From Dirofilaria immitis (Eukaryota > Nematoda > Chromadorea > Rhabditida > Onchocercidae): a DNA stretch of 64,000 bases. A model generated the notes under the pieces. It made no database searches and was not told the origin of the DNA. It saw only the letters and a program-made list of their open reading frames with translations. Of this stretch, positions 53,047 through 64,000 are shown one piece after another; the stretch's first letter is position 1; each line of letters opens with the position of its first letter. The stretch lies in the NCBI GenBank assembly GCA_024305405.1, contig JAKNDB010000109.1, positions 2,728,001 to 2,792,000 of the forward strand, read 5' to 3'. Both the position numbers and the translations under genes were made by a program.

Positions 53047-56000
53047 CTATTTCCGTATTTCTTGTCGAATATAACTCAAGAATTCAATATAGCTGTGGGA
53101 TGATTCTGTTCGATCATCAATCAGACGCCCAGAGAATAAACTGCGCAAAGGGCTGTCCTCTCTGAAAATATTTTGAACATGAAATTCAATTCATTTAATG
53201 TGAGAACAATATCTATCAAAACCAACATATAATCACTTAGTCAGATCTCTTTTCTCCTTGGTTAGTGGAAAGTCAAATGCGGATGTACTTTAAAACCTGC
53301 TTTTTAGGGCTGTTTCGTAACATTAAATCTCGAAATCTGTTCCGTGATTCCGGATGTAAATTAATATTAACCTCGAATCTTGACTTAAAAATATCACAGC
53401 AAACTTTATCGTAGGTATTATCATGTTGCTGGTGTCAGAGGAAGTTCGTAAATAAAATGATTTGTGAACAAATTTCTCAAAAAAAGCAAACAGGGTGAAA
53501 AAAACAGAAAAAACTTTTTAGCAAAAAATTTAGAATTACCGTATTAATATCACTGGAGCAAACACAGTTCGACAAACAGAAAGTTTACGAAGAAAACTGT
53601 GTACCCTATTACTGAATGGATTGTCAAGCGCTTCAAATGGACTCTGTAACAAAAAAAATGTATATAGTAAATCACCACAACAAAAATTTCCCTGATTAAT
53701 TTTTAAAACTAGAATCTGTAATATGGTGTTAATAAAGCCTTTAAAAATATGGCTACTTCTTAAAAAGTGATGGAAAGAAGACCGAAAGGTAAAAAACTGC
53801 TGCTAGCATTTTTGCCTGAAAACAGAAAGTTTTGATTAAATACACTACTAAATAAACTTGCTTCATCATCAATTTTTTCGAAAGTATTCACATCGAATAA
53901 ACGCTTTATAACGCTGGCCTCAACATTTGATGAAATGTATATGTAAACATATGAGCCTGTATCCAGTAAATATACACCATCTCGATTAATATGTTCGAAA
54001 GAGAGATGCAACCTTGGCGGGTGAGTTTCATGCTGTAAAAGATAAAAAATCATTGTAAATAAAACATATTTCTTTGCTAAGTACAGCAAAATCTCATTGC
54101 TGGAGCTTAATTTGAAATCATTAGATACACCAAAGCACATAAAAGCACATAAAAACAAATCACTAATGTCAACAGTTAGTAATTTGTGCTTTATTTTTCC
54201 ACTATGCTTCCAATTCAAGAACTAATTGCTTTCTTCTATATGGCGATATATTTTAATATAAAAATTTAATAAGTGAAGAAAAACAACGTAGCACGTAACA
54301 ATCTTTAAGAAATTAACGTCCATCAGAAGTTAGCAACAAAAATTAAGGAATTTTTGAGCTAAATTTGAGAAAGCTAATTACTTATAACTGTACAATTTTT
54401 ATGAAATAATACCTCAACAAAATGATTAAGTTCATACAAAGCAGGATAGAGCTCTAAATCGATTACTTCCAAAGGAGCACTACGGAAGAGAAGAAGAGCA
54501 GCCACACGATTGTCTAATCTGATAGACTGTCCTGCGACGAATGCTCGCTGAAAAGATAAAGAATAACATAAGATTACAATGCTGCAGCATATACTAAATT
54601 TAGGAATATGCCAAATCTTTTTAAACCTTAAATAAATGAAGAAATTTCAAATCAATAGGATCAGCTGCGATAATAGCCCACAATGACTGATATACACCGT
54701 GCAATCAAAGATGCTGTCATCGATCACTATTATTGTAACTGATCATTCTTGGATGAATCTTCTAGTAAAGAAGTAAAACAAAAAATTGGAAATCTTGAAA
54801 GAGAAAGACATCAGTCATAAAAATATACTTTAGGACAATTTTATATGAAAGACGTGAAAAATATAACGCGAAATTGAACAATAATAACCAGTCATTGAGT
54901 TAGAGTAGTAAGAGAACTAACATGTTTAAGCATGCCCAATATATAGAGTGGTAATAAACGCATCGAAGTAATTGGTGAGAGCATTGAACTGGTATGACTC
55001 ATACGAGAAACAGCAGAATTATAAGCACCAAACACATCAATAACAGTATTCACCATTGCTTCACGGGAATCTGTCAAACTTGCACCCATAAGAGTGCGCT
55101 CGACCGCTAAATATTTTAGAGCAAAGTAGATGAGGATGAACGCACAGTTTACAATCTTTACCACATTTTTATCAAGTCATCTTTACAGTTCCTAATTAAA
55201 TCAATTTTGTTAGCTTCAACGGACTGTTGTCTTCATAAGCGGAATCATTATTGCCTAGCATGACTGCTATTCAAAAATGATGTCATGCGATACATTTTTA
55301 GATGATGAAAGTGTAATTGTATAGGCAAATAGAGATATATGCTTACGACTCAGGCTATGCAGAAACGATTTCACATGAGTTCCTAAACTGTAGATAATCT
55401 ATGATTATTCAAGAAAATGAATAACATTACCCATTTTCGAAAGAAGCGATATTGCACATTTTACATCAAATTGACTAAAAACAGTGGTCAAATCTTTTGT
55501 CACCGGCAAACAAAGTGTATGAATTCGTATCCGTCTATCACCTAAAAAATATATACAGTGCAAAAAAATTGAACGAAAAAAAAACGAATGTTCGATTAGG
55601 AAATGCGTTACTGGTGAAAGACTTGCTGCATAATAACCTGATTATCATTATTTATTATTATTGTTGATAATAAAGTGATAATAACAATAATAATAAACAG
55701 TAACAATAATAATAACAAATAATAATTAATGATGATCCTAAGATATATTGGTAGTCAGATATTTAAATACTATTTACCTCGACTTGATGTGTATAAAACA
55801 GCAGCTTGGAAGCATACCGTATTAATACCAATAAGATTCTCTTCCATTTGTACTTGCACAGCAATTGCAGAATCGGGATTTATATTGGCCATTGCCAAAA
55901 GATCTGTTGAGCGGACAAAAAATTCCCGTAAAATGTATGCAAAGATAAGCCTATAAATATTTAATTTGAAAAAAATAACCTGAAAAAAACAGGAAAAGTA

Positions 56001-59000
56001 GCGATTGCTTGGAAAAAGAGACCTTTAGTACATCGAATCCTTAACACTGCTTCAAATCCAATTTTGCGAACTAAATATCGATTTAACTGCTTCTGGAATC
56101 TTTTAACCTGTACTTGATCATGATTTATATGATAGTTTGGGAAATGAAAGACACATCCCGTGCTAAACTTCGACATATCAGCTGAAAAGTAGAGCAAAAT
56201 GGCAACAAAAAGATAATTTGAATAAACAGAATCATACTTTAACGAAAACACTAAATCTTTTGAAAATTAATAAATGAGATTTTGCTCACAGAATTTATTT
56301 CTTAATAGTAATTTACTAATAAATATTCCACGCGATGTTCTTAATGCAGACTTTTTTTACTGCGTTTGGACGAGAATAATACCACTTCCCATCGATAAAA
56401 ACGAGCAGATTACTACGTTTGGTCAAGAATAATATCAAATATCACTTTTCATCGATAAAAACGAACAGATTAATGGAATTTTAAGAAGTTTTATCGTTTT
56501 TGCGTGAAAACTGTACCATAAAACTTGCCTAAAGTTGACAAATCAGAGTACTGACTATTCATTAAAAATAAATCAACAGCAATTTGATGCCCAGTACATT
56601 CAAGCGCTAAACGCTTGTAATAATCATTCGCTGGACACAAATTTGGCACTTCCTAAAATGAATGTAAATTACTGATATTTCTGAAAGGAATATAGTTCAA
56701 GCTAAAAAAAGAAATTGACTGTTATATGACATATAATAAAAGAAACTAACAGAAGCTGCTCGCTGATTTGGATCCTCTCGACTTTTGAGTGTTCCTGGTC
56801 CTAAATCAGGAATCATTGTCAACAACACGGTGATTCTTCCACCGACATCAGCCTAAACATTTGAGTTGAAAATATAGAATGAACGGATGAACTCAATGGG
56901 ATATGAGTTCGAAATTCTGAACAAAAACTAACAATAAGTTCGTGTGCAGCAGTTAATGCTGCACCTAAGCAGCATGAAGTTGAAGAATTCGATTCATAAA
57001 GAGCAGGTAAACTTTGTATAAACAAACGTATCGCCTGCAAAAACACACAATTTGAAATGAAGTTGCTAACTGAATATTCATATGAATTTAGCATCGAAAA
57101 TATGAAAACTTACATCCACATTTTTGCGAAGATTTACCAACAATCCACAATTGACTGGAAGAAAAATATCTAAAAAAAAAACAGCATTTTAAGGTAGAAA
57201 TGGACGATACAATTCGAACCAGCAAAAATATAGATGTTTTGACATCTAAGAAGATTCAGAAACATTATTATTTGTAGCAATTCAGTCTTGGCCACTGATG
57301 CTATATGCTTATGTATACGCTGCTTACGAATCAGAAAATGATTACTGAAACGATCGAAAATAATGCATCCATGAAAAATCAAAGCGAAATTTAAATCTTC
57401 AACAAATATGCACTAACTGTTCTCGAAAAACTTCACTTACCATTACATTCTTCAACTATGAGCTGCTGCGGATATGATTTTCCTCGGAATTGAAAAAGTG
57501 AACAGCCGTATCAACGCCGATAAAACCAAGCATAGTACGCTCGTCTCCAGGTAGTTGTTCCAAAGTAATCAAAAGCTGTTCAGTGAAAGTATAAAGATAA
57601 CCTGAATAACAAACACATCGATGAAAAACTGCTTAATCCGATGGTCGCAATTATCACTAATTCTTGCGCATTATCAAAGTTGGTTTGTAGTCTTGGAAAA
57701 AATAACGCAAAATTCCTCTAAACCTTAAGAAGCTAATACCTGTTTCAATAGCATTTTGACTGATATCCATCACAAACACATAAACCGCTGGCTGTGGAGG
57801 ACGTAACTGTAATGAAAAGCAAAAATCATTTAATTCTTAACGACTACTAGAAGTCTGGTAGCTCCAGAATTAAGAAATTATTTCAATCAGATCATACAAT
57901 GAAATCTAACTGGATAAAACATTGCATTACCATATATTCAGAGGAGCAATAAATTCGACAGTTGCGTTCTTAATTTCTGGACGATGGGTTGGTTCACCAA
58001 GTGATTTCTTAGCGGGATCCCAGTTAAAATCATCCGGTACTGAAATAATTTCAATCGTTTTAATCCAGGAAATAAATTACACTGAGAAAATCCTAATCTT
58101 ACAGTTCACAATAGTTCGAAAGTTCACCAAATAATAAACTCACAATCATTAACACGATAGCAAATATTGCACTTCCAGTGGCGAGAATCTGGTAGGTAAA
58201 TATAAGGATTAATGTAAGTACGACAATACCGGCATCGCACAATAGATGATGTTTGAATGATGTTTAGATTCTGCAAATTCAGGCTAATTTTACTAATAAC
58301 GATGTTTTGCAGCATCGCTTTTGATAAAAGGTATAAAATTAATGAATTTTAGTTAAACGTGCATTAAGCGATTTTCTATACCGGTATTAATTTTTCTATC
58401 AGTAATAATTTCAATAAGTTGTCAAGCTTTACTTAAATTTTGTAAGAAATTCCTCACCACCGCTAACAGCTTGCTTTTTAGGAACTGCATACAATCATTC
58501 TTAATTTCATTGCTTATTAAATAAATCTTCTTAGTGATAACGGGAAAAAAATTAAACCTTCATATCTCTAAACGGTTGCAAAGTGAGTCCAAATGGTAAA
58601 CGCGATTTTTCAACAGTTCTTGGGTCTGAGGTACTGAGCTCAATGTGCAACGAAATATACTGAAAAGCATATTAAAAGAAATTATGCTAATACTTCCTCC
58701 TTTTGAAATTCGTTTTGAGCAGGGCATGAAAGCTATGCAACAATATCGAAAAAAGACATCAAATCAAGATGACTGAACAGAAGACACTGTGATGTGCTGA
58801 CTAACTAGCATTAAACTGACTTGTAAAATTATCAGGAATCTCGATGTAAGACATGACGATATTGGCACACTTTTAATGAAAGTAATAATGACGCCTGATA
58901 GTCTCACATTTGCTTGCTGATGAAATTACTACACGAAAAAATTGAAAGTTGATATTTATTGCTTCGCATATTCCAAAAAATTATACCTAGGATTGCATCG

Positions 59001-60918
59001 GGCATCAGGATTGCAAACCGTTGGTGGAAGAGCAATCTCTTCGTCATCAATCCCATATTTCATTAAATCCCTTTCCTGTATCAAATCGACATATCTGGTC
59101 GATTGCATCCCATGAGTCTGTAACTTCCGTTCACAGATAAATATGAAGAATAAACTATCAGTTTCTTATTAAATCCTAAAGAACTACTATACTAATCCTA
59201 AATCAAATCAGAGAACTTCGGGGTTCGTTCATCAAATATGACAATATTCTTAATATATTATTGGGCTCAATTCCATAGTAAAATAAAACTACTGGCACTT
59301 GATACAATCTAATAAAACCACTACCACATAATGAAACTATTTAGAGGTTACATACCGCGAGGTCTTTTTTACTATGCTGCACCGATCTCAATAAGCATAT
59401 AATCTTAATCTTTTTACTAATTCTATGTATCTATACCCAGAAAAAAAAAGAAAAAAAAGCGCAACAGGTCTTACTTATAACATTATTCGAGATTTTGGTG
59501 CAAAATGAAAATCCTTTCAGTATTATCCTCATTAAGAAATTACCATTCGAGCAAATTCTTGCTGCAAACTGCCCATTCCACCGGAATAATTCCCGTTCAT
59601 CTGATGATGATCGTTCAACGGTCGCGATTGTGAATGTTTGTCAGAAAATGGGAAACTGTGATGTAAACCAATTTCATTTCTTGCATTGCTTCTATATGCC
59701 ACGCTGATGACAGGCTGGGTAAAAGCTGGAGGTAGATATTGGGCACTGGTAACAACTGAATCTCGATTGGTATCTTGGTCAGGCAGATAGGAAAAAGAAG
59801 ATGTCTCTGGAAGAACTGCAGACGCCGGAACAGAAGCATTCACTGACAGAACCGAGGAAGAAAACGGCGTAGTTGAAAAACTAGGAAACAGATGAGGCTG
59901 AAAAGTGATATCATTATGCCCAGTTGAGTTAATCCAAATATTGTTTATTTGATGATGAGTCACACTGCATGATGTAATGTAATTACAAGTTGAAGATGAT
60001 ACACTGGAATCATGAAACAAAGGCCGGATGTTGTCCTAAACAAACTAATAAATTTGAGCACAAACTAGAATAAAGTGAAACAGACTCCAGACTCCACAAA
60101 AGGAAGAGTATCAGCCAACTCCACGCATTACATCTCAAAATTAGCTATTTTCATAACACAAAACACAATCGCTAAATAACTGAGATCGAACGTAACAAAG
60201 GATATTCATAGAAATTCACAACCTTCAGCAATATTACAAAAAGAAGCAAAAAAGTAGCCAGTATATGCAAAATTTTGCAAAATTTACGGACATTGCTTGG
60301 GAATGCATTCGGATTCTGTTGTAGGCATGATAACATATTGTCATAAGGATAACCTGAAAATACGAATTTCTAAGAGAACACTATATGTAATCGAGAACTG
60401 CAAAATTCAGCAATCTTAATTTATTCACAATCAAAAAAATCTTGTATAAAAACCCCATATATTTTCAAATAACAATGACAATAAAACCTTGATTAGCCAC
60501 AGGATTGTTCGATGATTGTATTTTTGTTGTCCACGATATACTTTGGATGCTGTAACACAGAAACCATTTCATTAAATCTGAACCGAAAAAACTGAAACAT
60601 TCACTGCCGTTTAAATAGAATAGTCAACCACGAAGATAAAAATGAAGCTCCACGAAATTCACACAAATTATGGCAACCAATTGAGTGAATCAAACTTTCT
60701 TTTTGTTAAGAGGTAACATTTTTAGGTTTGCTAAAGCTGCAATATGTCAAAAATAAAGGGTACCAACATAAAAAAGATATCAAAAAATCAAAAGAATTTG
60801 ATCAACTGAATAACTAAAATCAAAAGAATTTAACTGATTAAATAACCTCTGGTTACTGTGAGCTGTTACCGAAGTATTTGGTTGAGGATGCTGTTGCCAC
60901 ATTATTTGATTATTCGTC
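53047..60918 (-). CDS. sec24: SEC24 (A/B type) COPII coat cargo adaptor, 5' end not found
   Basis: Inner-coat subunit that binds SEC23 and selects cargo at ER exit sites. Exons in coding order: 60847-60918, 60488-60549, about 60287-60351, 59544-60035, 58987-59117, 58558-58659, 58144-58270, 57931-58039, 57740-57806, 57441-57601, 57114-57169, 56933-57034, 56751-56852, 56529-56652, 56023-56181, 55778-55950, 55431-55541, 54922-55106, 54413-54547, 53844-54032, 53540-53643, 53047-53161 (stop TAG). The N terminus is Gln/Pro/Ser-rich, as in the family. The zinc finger IVRCRYCRTYINP...WKCNICYRVND (two CX2C pairs) is in 58144-58270. The trunk (LRPPQPAVYVFVMDISQNA), beta-sandwich and helical parts (YLVRKIGFEAVLRIRCTKG) and gelsolin-like end (FSGRLIDDRTESS) follow in order. 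FHFPNYH fits SEC24A/B. Four exons each lack one base (about 58616-58620, 57941-57946, 57493-57497, 55917-55922); adding it restores frame and splice phase. The start exon and the 60287-60351 border are uncertain. Confidence 0.9.
55542..55777 (-). repeat. SEC24 intron rich in AAT/ATT repeats
   Basis: This intron holds an imperfect run of AAT, AAC and ATT trinucleotides (about 55638-55730). The left ATT-rich part can pair with the right AAT-rich part, so the transcript could fold on itself. Confidence 0.7.
56183..56528 (-). other. GC-AG intron of SEC24 containing an imperfect tandem repeat
   Basis: On the coding strand the donor is AG|GCAAGT, which fits the stronger consensus expected of rare GC donors. 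The acceptor is TTTTCAG. No GT donor nearby keeps the frame STLADMSKF seen in homologues. Inside the intron, 56361-56412 and 56414-56472 are imperfect copies sharing GTTTGG, AGAATAATA, CATCGATAAAAACGA and CAGATTA. Confidence 0.75.
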
Positions 60919-61558
60919 CTGTAATCAACAAAATTTAGCGAATTTCTTGCCACTGTTTGTAACAAACTGCAAGGTCGATGAGAAACTGAAATTACTGTAA
61001 CTTAAAATCTAGTATTCTACCCAATTTATAGACCAATTCATACTGCTGTATTGATCTTAATAACCCCCATCTACTTATTTCACAGGCAAGTACGTCCAAT
61101 AAATTCGTATTATCAAAGTTCCGGTCTGTAAGATCTATGAAGCACAAACTGGTATCTCGCGAATCACAGGCTATAATATTCGTAGAGTATACACATCCTG
61201 ATTTTGCTACAACCTACTGACGTACTAAAAATGTGGATACTATGGATGCCGACTTTCAGTGATTGCAAACTTCAAAAGAGCGCTCTCACTGCTGTTTGCG
61301 TCTATAAAAACCCACCATTGGATCCCGTCATGAAATCTTGTGTCTCTTCATGTTGCCAAGAAATGAAACAAAGCTAATCCGATACAAGCAAAAATTGTCA
61401 GATCATGAATCATTCAGTTCCGATTTAACCAATGTTATCACACTGGGAATTCATCGATTCTCAATATTATATAACAACAATTACAATATAGTGAAATATA
61501 AAATGAGATTTCTAACACTTTAAGTGGTTCATGCGCCTCAATCAGATTTTCAATAACC
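60919..61558. other. 5' flank or unresolved first exon of SEC24
   Basis: The SEC24 start codon should lie here or slightly further right. An ATG on the minus strand at about 61330 (reading MTGSN before a GT) does not match the phase needed by the exon at 60847-60918, so no start is called. Confidence 0.35.
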
Positions 61559-61846
61559 ATGAATATTCGACAAAGACTGGATTTAAGTAAATCAAATTTC
61601 TTGACTGAGGAAAGTTTCGAAGTAAACGAAACTAATTTTTCATTGTATACAATACACAAGGGAGGGAAAGGTGCAATACCCTTCATTCAGAATTATGCTT
61701 CGAGATTTCTGCAAACCCGTCATCCATACCATAAACCACGAAGAGTGAACACTATACAATTTTCAGGCATTATCTACCGCAATACCATCAACCACCATAA
61801 TCATCTTCCACTATTTCCATGTGTTGTCCTACTTTCGTGGCTTTAA
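61559..61846 (+). CDS. Unrecognised 95-codon open frame, doubtful
   Basis: An ATG-initiated frame beginning MNIRQRLDLSKSNFLTEESF and ending at TAA 61844-61846. It looks protein-like but has no known motif. The opposite strand is also open at 61511-61686 (MKGIAPFPPLCIVYNEK...IENLIEAHEPLK, then a GTGTTA donor), so the coding strand is not settled. If the plus frame is real, the gene is divergent from SEC24 and may share its promoter. Confidence 0.25.
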   Translation: MNIRQRLDLSKSNFLTEESFEVNETNFSLYTIHKGGKGAIPFIQNYASRFLQTRHPYHKPRRVNTIQFSGIIYRNTINHHNHLPLFPCVVLLSWL

Positions 61847-62176
61847 TAGCGGCTACGAAACATTACGCCACAAATGGTAACTAGCGTAGGTCCATATAAT
61901 CAGTAGGTGATCATTTTTAATATTGAGAATTTTGTTTTCCGCTCAAGCAAACGTGAAAATTATCAAATTGTATAACTCTTTGCGATAATTTTTACTAATT
62001 AGCAGAATTAGAGAAATTATAGATGAAGATATAATTTAAAGCAAAAGTGGTCTAATGCAAACTAAATATTTTAACTGGAATAATGTTCAGTAATATTTCT
62101 GTTATCTAAAAACAAACTCTGTGTGATATGCCAGAAAATGGCCAGTATTTTTATCACTCGTCTTTATTCTTCTATA

Positions 62177-63230
62177 ATACCTTTTCTCTCTTTCGGATGA
62201 CAGCCTGGAACTTCCAAAATTAAAACCTAGCTCCGCTTCTGGAAGCAATTTATTAATTTCCTCTTTATCTGATGAATTTTTATCTATCACTAGAAAGTTA
62301 ACCTTGATTTATCATGCCATGATGATGACAAAATGGGACATAGTTCGAATGGACAAAATTCGAAGTAAATCAACAAGACACTCCCACTAAATAACAAGCA
62401 ACGTCAGGCGTCATACTGCTACTACAAATACTTTTCATTTGCCACTACCGGGAAATATGCTATAATGAATAAATGTTTAGAATTGCCCATTCAGAATATC
62501 GAAAAACTTAGCCATGTTCACAAGTGGAAGCCAGTATTTTCACTGATTTTAATTTGGTCTGCAATGCTATAGGTATTTTGCGGCGAGGCCGTATTTTTTA
62601 GTAATTTCGTTGGTGAATGTGAGTTCCGAGAGATAATAATGCTGGGAGAGGAAAAGTGGGACGGTAGTTCTTCACGTAAAGGATCACTTGTGGGTCTTTC
62701 AGGAAGCGTAACATATCACGAGGAATTATGAAGGAGATGTTTTGAAGTGGTTTGAGCTCTGAAGAATAATTTTTCCAAAAAATGTTTCATTTCGTTTGCT
62801 TAACATTAACAAGGAGATAAAACTATTTGGTGATTTCATAAAACACTCAAAATTTTCCGGTTATTTTACTTATTGGATTGCATCGTAAAGATTACTAAAC
62901 AGTTATATTATGATTCAGCGCTTATTATTGCCATTATTCCTAACAACAACTTCCGCTCCCATCATTGACAGAATAAGTACATTTCGAAATCGACGTTTAT
63001 AGCTTGTTTACAGGCGTAAAACTCAGGGCAGAAAATTTTCAGTTTATCAGCAAAGGAACGGGGAGGCGAAAAAAACGGCTAAATCAGTATACTTGGAAGA
63101 CGTCCAGGCGTGGATACTATACAATATTAATGTGTATTGGATGACAACTAGTAGCGCCAGTATGTTTTTCTTTTTTTTTTGCTTTTTTGCCCTTCCAGTT
63201 ATAAAAATTGGAACTTGATAATCAGCTTTA
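62177..63230. other. Cluster of protein-like open stretches, strand and frames unresolved
   Basis: Several short stretches look coding and have splice-like borders. Plus strand: about 62190-62312 (LELPKLKPSSASGSNLL), 62603-62700 (ECEFREIIMLGEEKWDGSS), 62911-62995 (MIQRLLLPLFLTTTSAPIID) and 63019-63160 (VYLEDVQAWILYNINVYW, acceptor TTTACAG, then a possible 43-base intron). Minus strand: 62181-62289 (EINKLLPEAELGFNFGSS) and 62598-62758 (ISFIIPRDMLRFLKDPQ, ending in TAA). At least one real gene is probable, but the two strands give competing models and I recognise no family. One-base errors like those in neighbouring genes would explain why no clean model appears. Confidence 0.35.
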
Positions 63231-63662
63231 AAAACTACCACAACTAGTTTCATGAGATATTAGTAAAGTCTTTGCTTTCTTCTCTATCATCAGATTTGTT
63301 GAGTTTTGCCTTTCTTAGGATTCTGCCGGGCCATCATACATATGATATGATTGCACATGGCTTTCCAAAAAGATTTGCTGTGACAGCACTGAACAGTTCT
63401 GAACTCATCTGATACACCATAGGCGCAACTTTGCATAAATTTTCGAAAACCAGGCATTGTATCATTCAGTATTTACTTGTTTCATGCACACAACTATCTT
63501 CTCACTTTGATTCTGAAATATCTTTGTTCTGTATTTTTATAGTATTTTACTGTATTCATTGTTAAAATCGTGGTAAGATTTTCTAAATAGAAGTTTAACC
63601 AGTCATTTTAGAGCTATTGCAGAAATTTAGAGGAAAGGTGTGCTAGGTGATGTTTACATGTT

Positions 63663-63866
63663 GTGCATATTGTCAAAACCTACAATTTTTCTGCTTCCAT
63701 CAAGTTATCTTCTTTTGCATGCTCATCGTTCTCCGTGGTTTTGCTCACTAGTTCGAAAAATTTTCAAAAATTTCTGGTTTCCGCGAAATCTAAGAATGTA
63801 AAAAATATGGCATCCGATGGTATTTCCTTTGATAAATGGACCGTTTATCTTGCACGCAGTCATTAG
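63663..63866 (+). other. Unassigned open stretch near the right edge
   Basis: A 67-codon plus-strand frame whose end (SKNVKNMASDGISFDKWTVY) looks protein-like. It may be a terminal exon of a gene represented by the cluster at 62177-63230, or chance. There are no recognisable motifs. Confidence 0.2.
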
Positions 63867-64000
63867 TTAAAGTGTTTGATGTGACATTATTGTATGACTA
63901 TCGATCATAGTTGAGAAAATCAATAGCAAATCTAGATCTGATCTGTAAAGATTTCTAAATATATAAAGTTACAAAAACTACATAGCTAAAATACTTTATC

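Noticed and set aside
62521..62700. Minus-strand frame reading RPTSDPLREELPSHF and onwards
   Set aside because: Shadow of the two better-bordered frames in the same bases; no acceptor at its start.
1..64000. CRISPR arrays, prokaryotic operons, phage or toxin-antitoxin systems
   Set aside because: The window is clearly eukaryotic, with spliced nematode-type genes; the hexamer array has no spacers.

Overview
The window looks like a piece of an AT-rich nematode genome, most likely filarial or a close relative. It has many short introns with GT..AG borders, long non-coding stretches rich in A and T, and four recognisable conserved genes whose protein pieces have nematode or metazoan relatives. 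The species is an inference; no rRNA, tRNA or organelle marker is present to fix it.

Layout. At the left edge (255-2672, +) lies the C-terminal part of a DCAF1/VprBP gene (substrate receptor of the CUL4-DDB1 ubiquitin ligase). Convergent to it is a complete 13-exon TBC1D22-type Rab GTPase-activating protein gene (3963-7475, -). Then comes about 21.6 kb with no recognised gene, holding microsatellites, a 53-bp tandem duplication, a 116-base hairpin, a ~420-bp hexanucleotide array and a few weak candidate exons. At 29103-30845 (+) are four exons of a NET-family (noc/elbow/tlp-1, vertebrate ZNF703/ZNF503) C2H2 transcription factor, a developmental regulator. A small two-exon gene that I do not recognise follows at 33262-33828 (+). 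Another ~19 kb (33829-53046) has no recognised gene. From 53047 to about 60918 (-) is a SEC24A/B-type COPII cargo-adaptor gene with at least 22 exons. The last 2.7 kb carries several protein-like open stretches that I could not assign to one strand.

The genes do not form an operon or pathway: DCAF1 acts in ubiquitination, TBC1D22 in Golgi Rab regulation, SEC24 in ER export, and the NET protein in transcription. The NET gene sits in the middle of a gene-poor domain of more than 40 kb, a common arrangement for developmental regulators with distant enhancers.

The strongest unexpected signal is technical or evolutionary. At nine places, in three genes (NET, the small unknown gene, SEC24), the conserved or expected reading frame is lost by one missing base, and one added base, nearly always in a short homopolymer, restores it. 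The DCAF1 and TBC1D22 exons (about 2.6 kb of coding sequence) show none. Consensus errors at homopolymers are the simplest reading. Anyone predicting genes here automatically would get broken models for these three genes.
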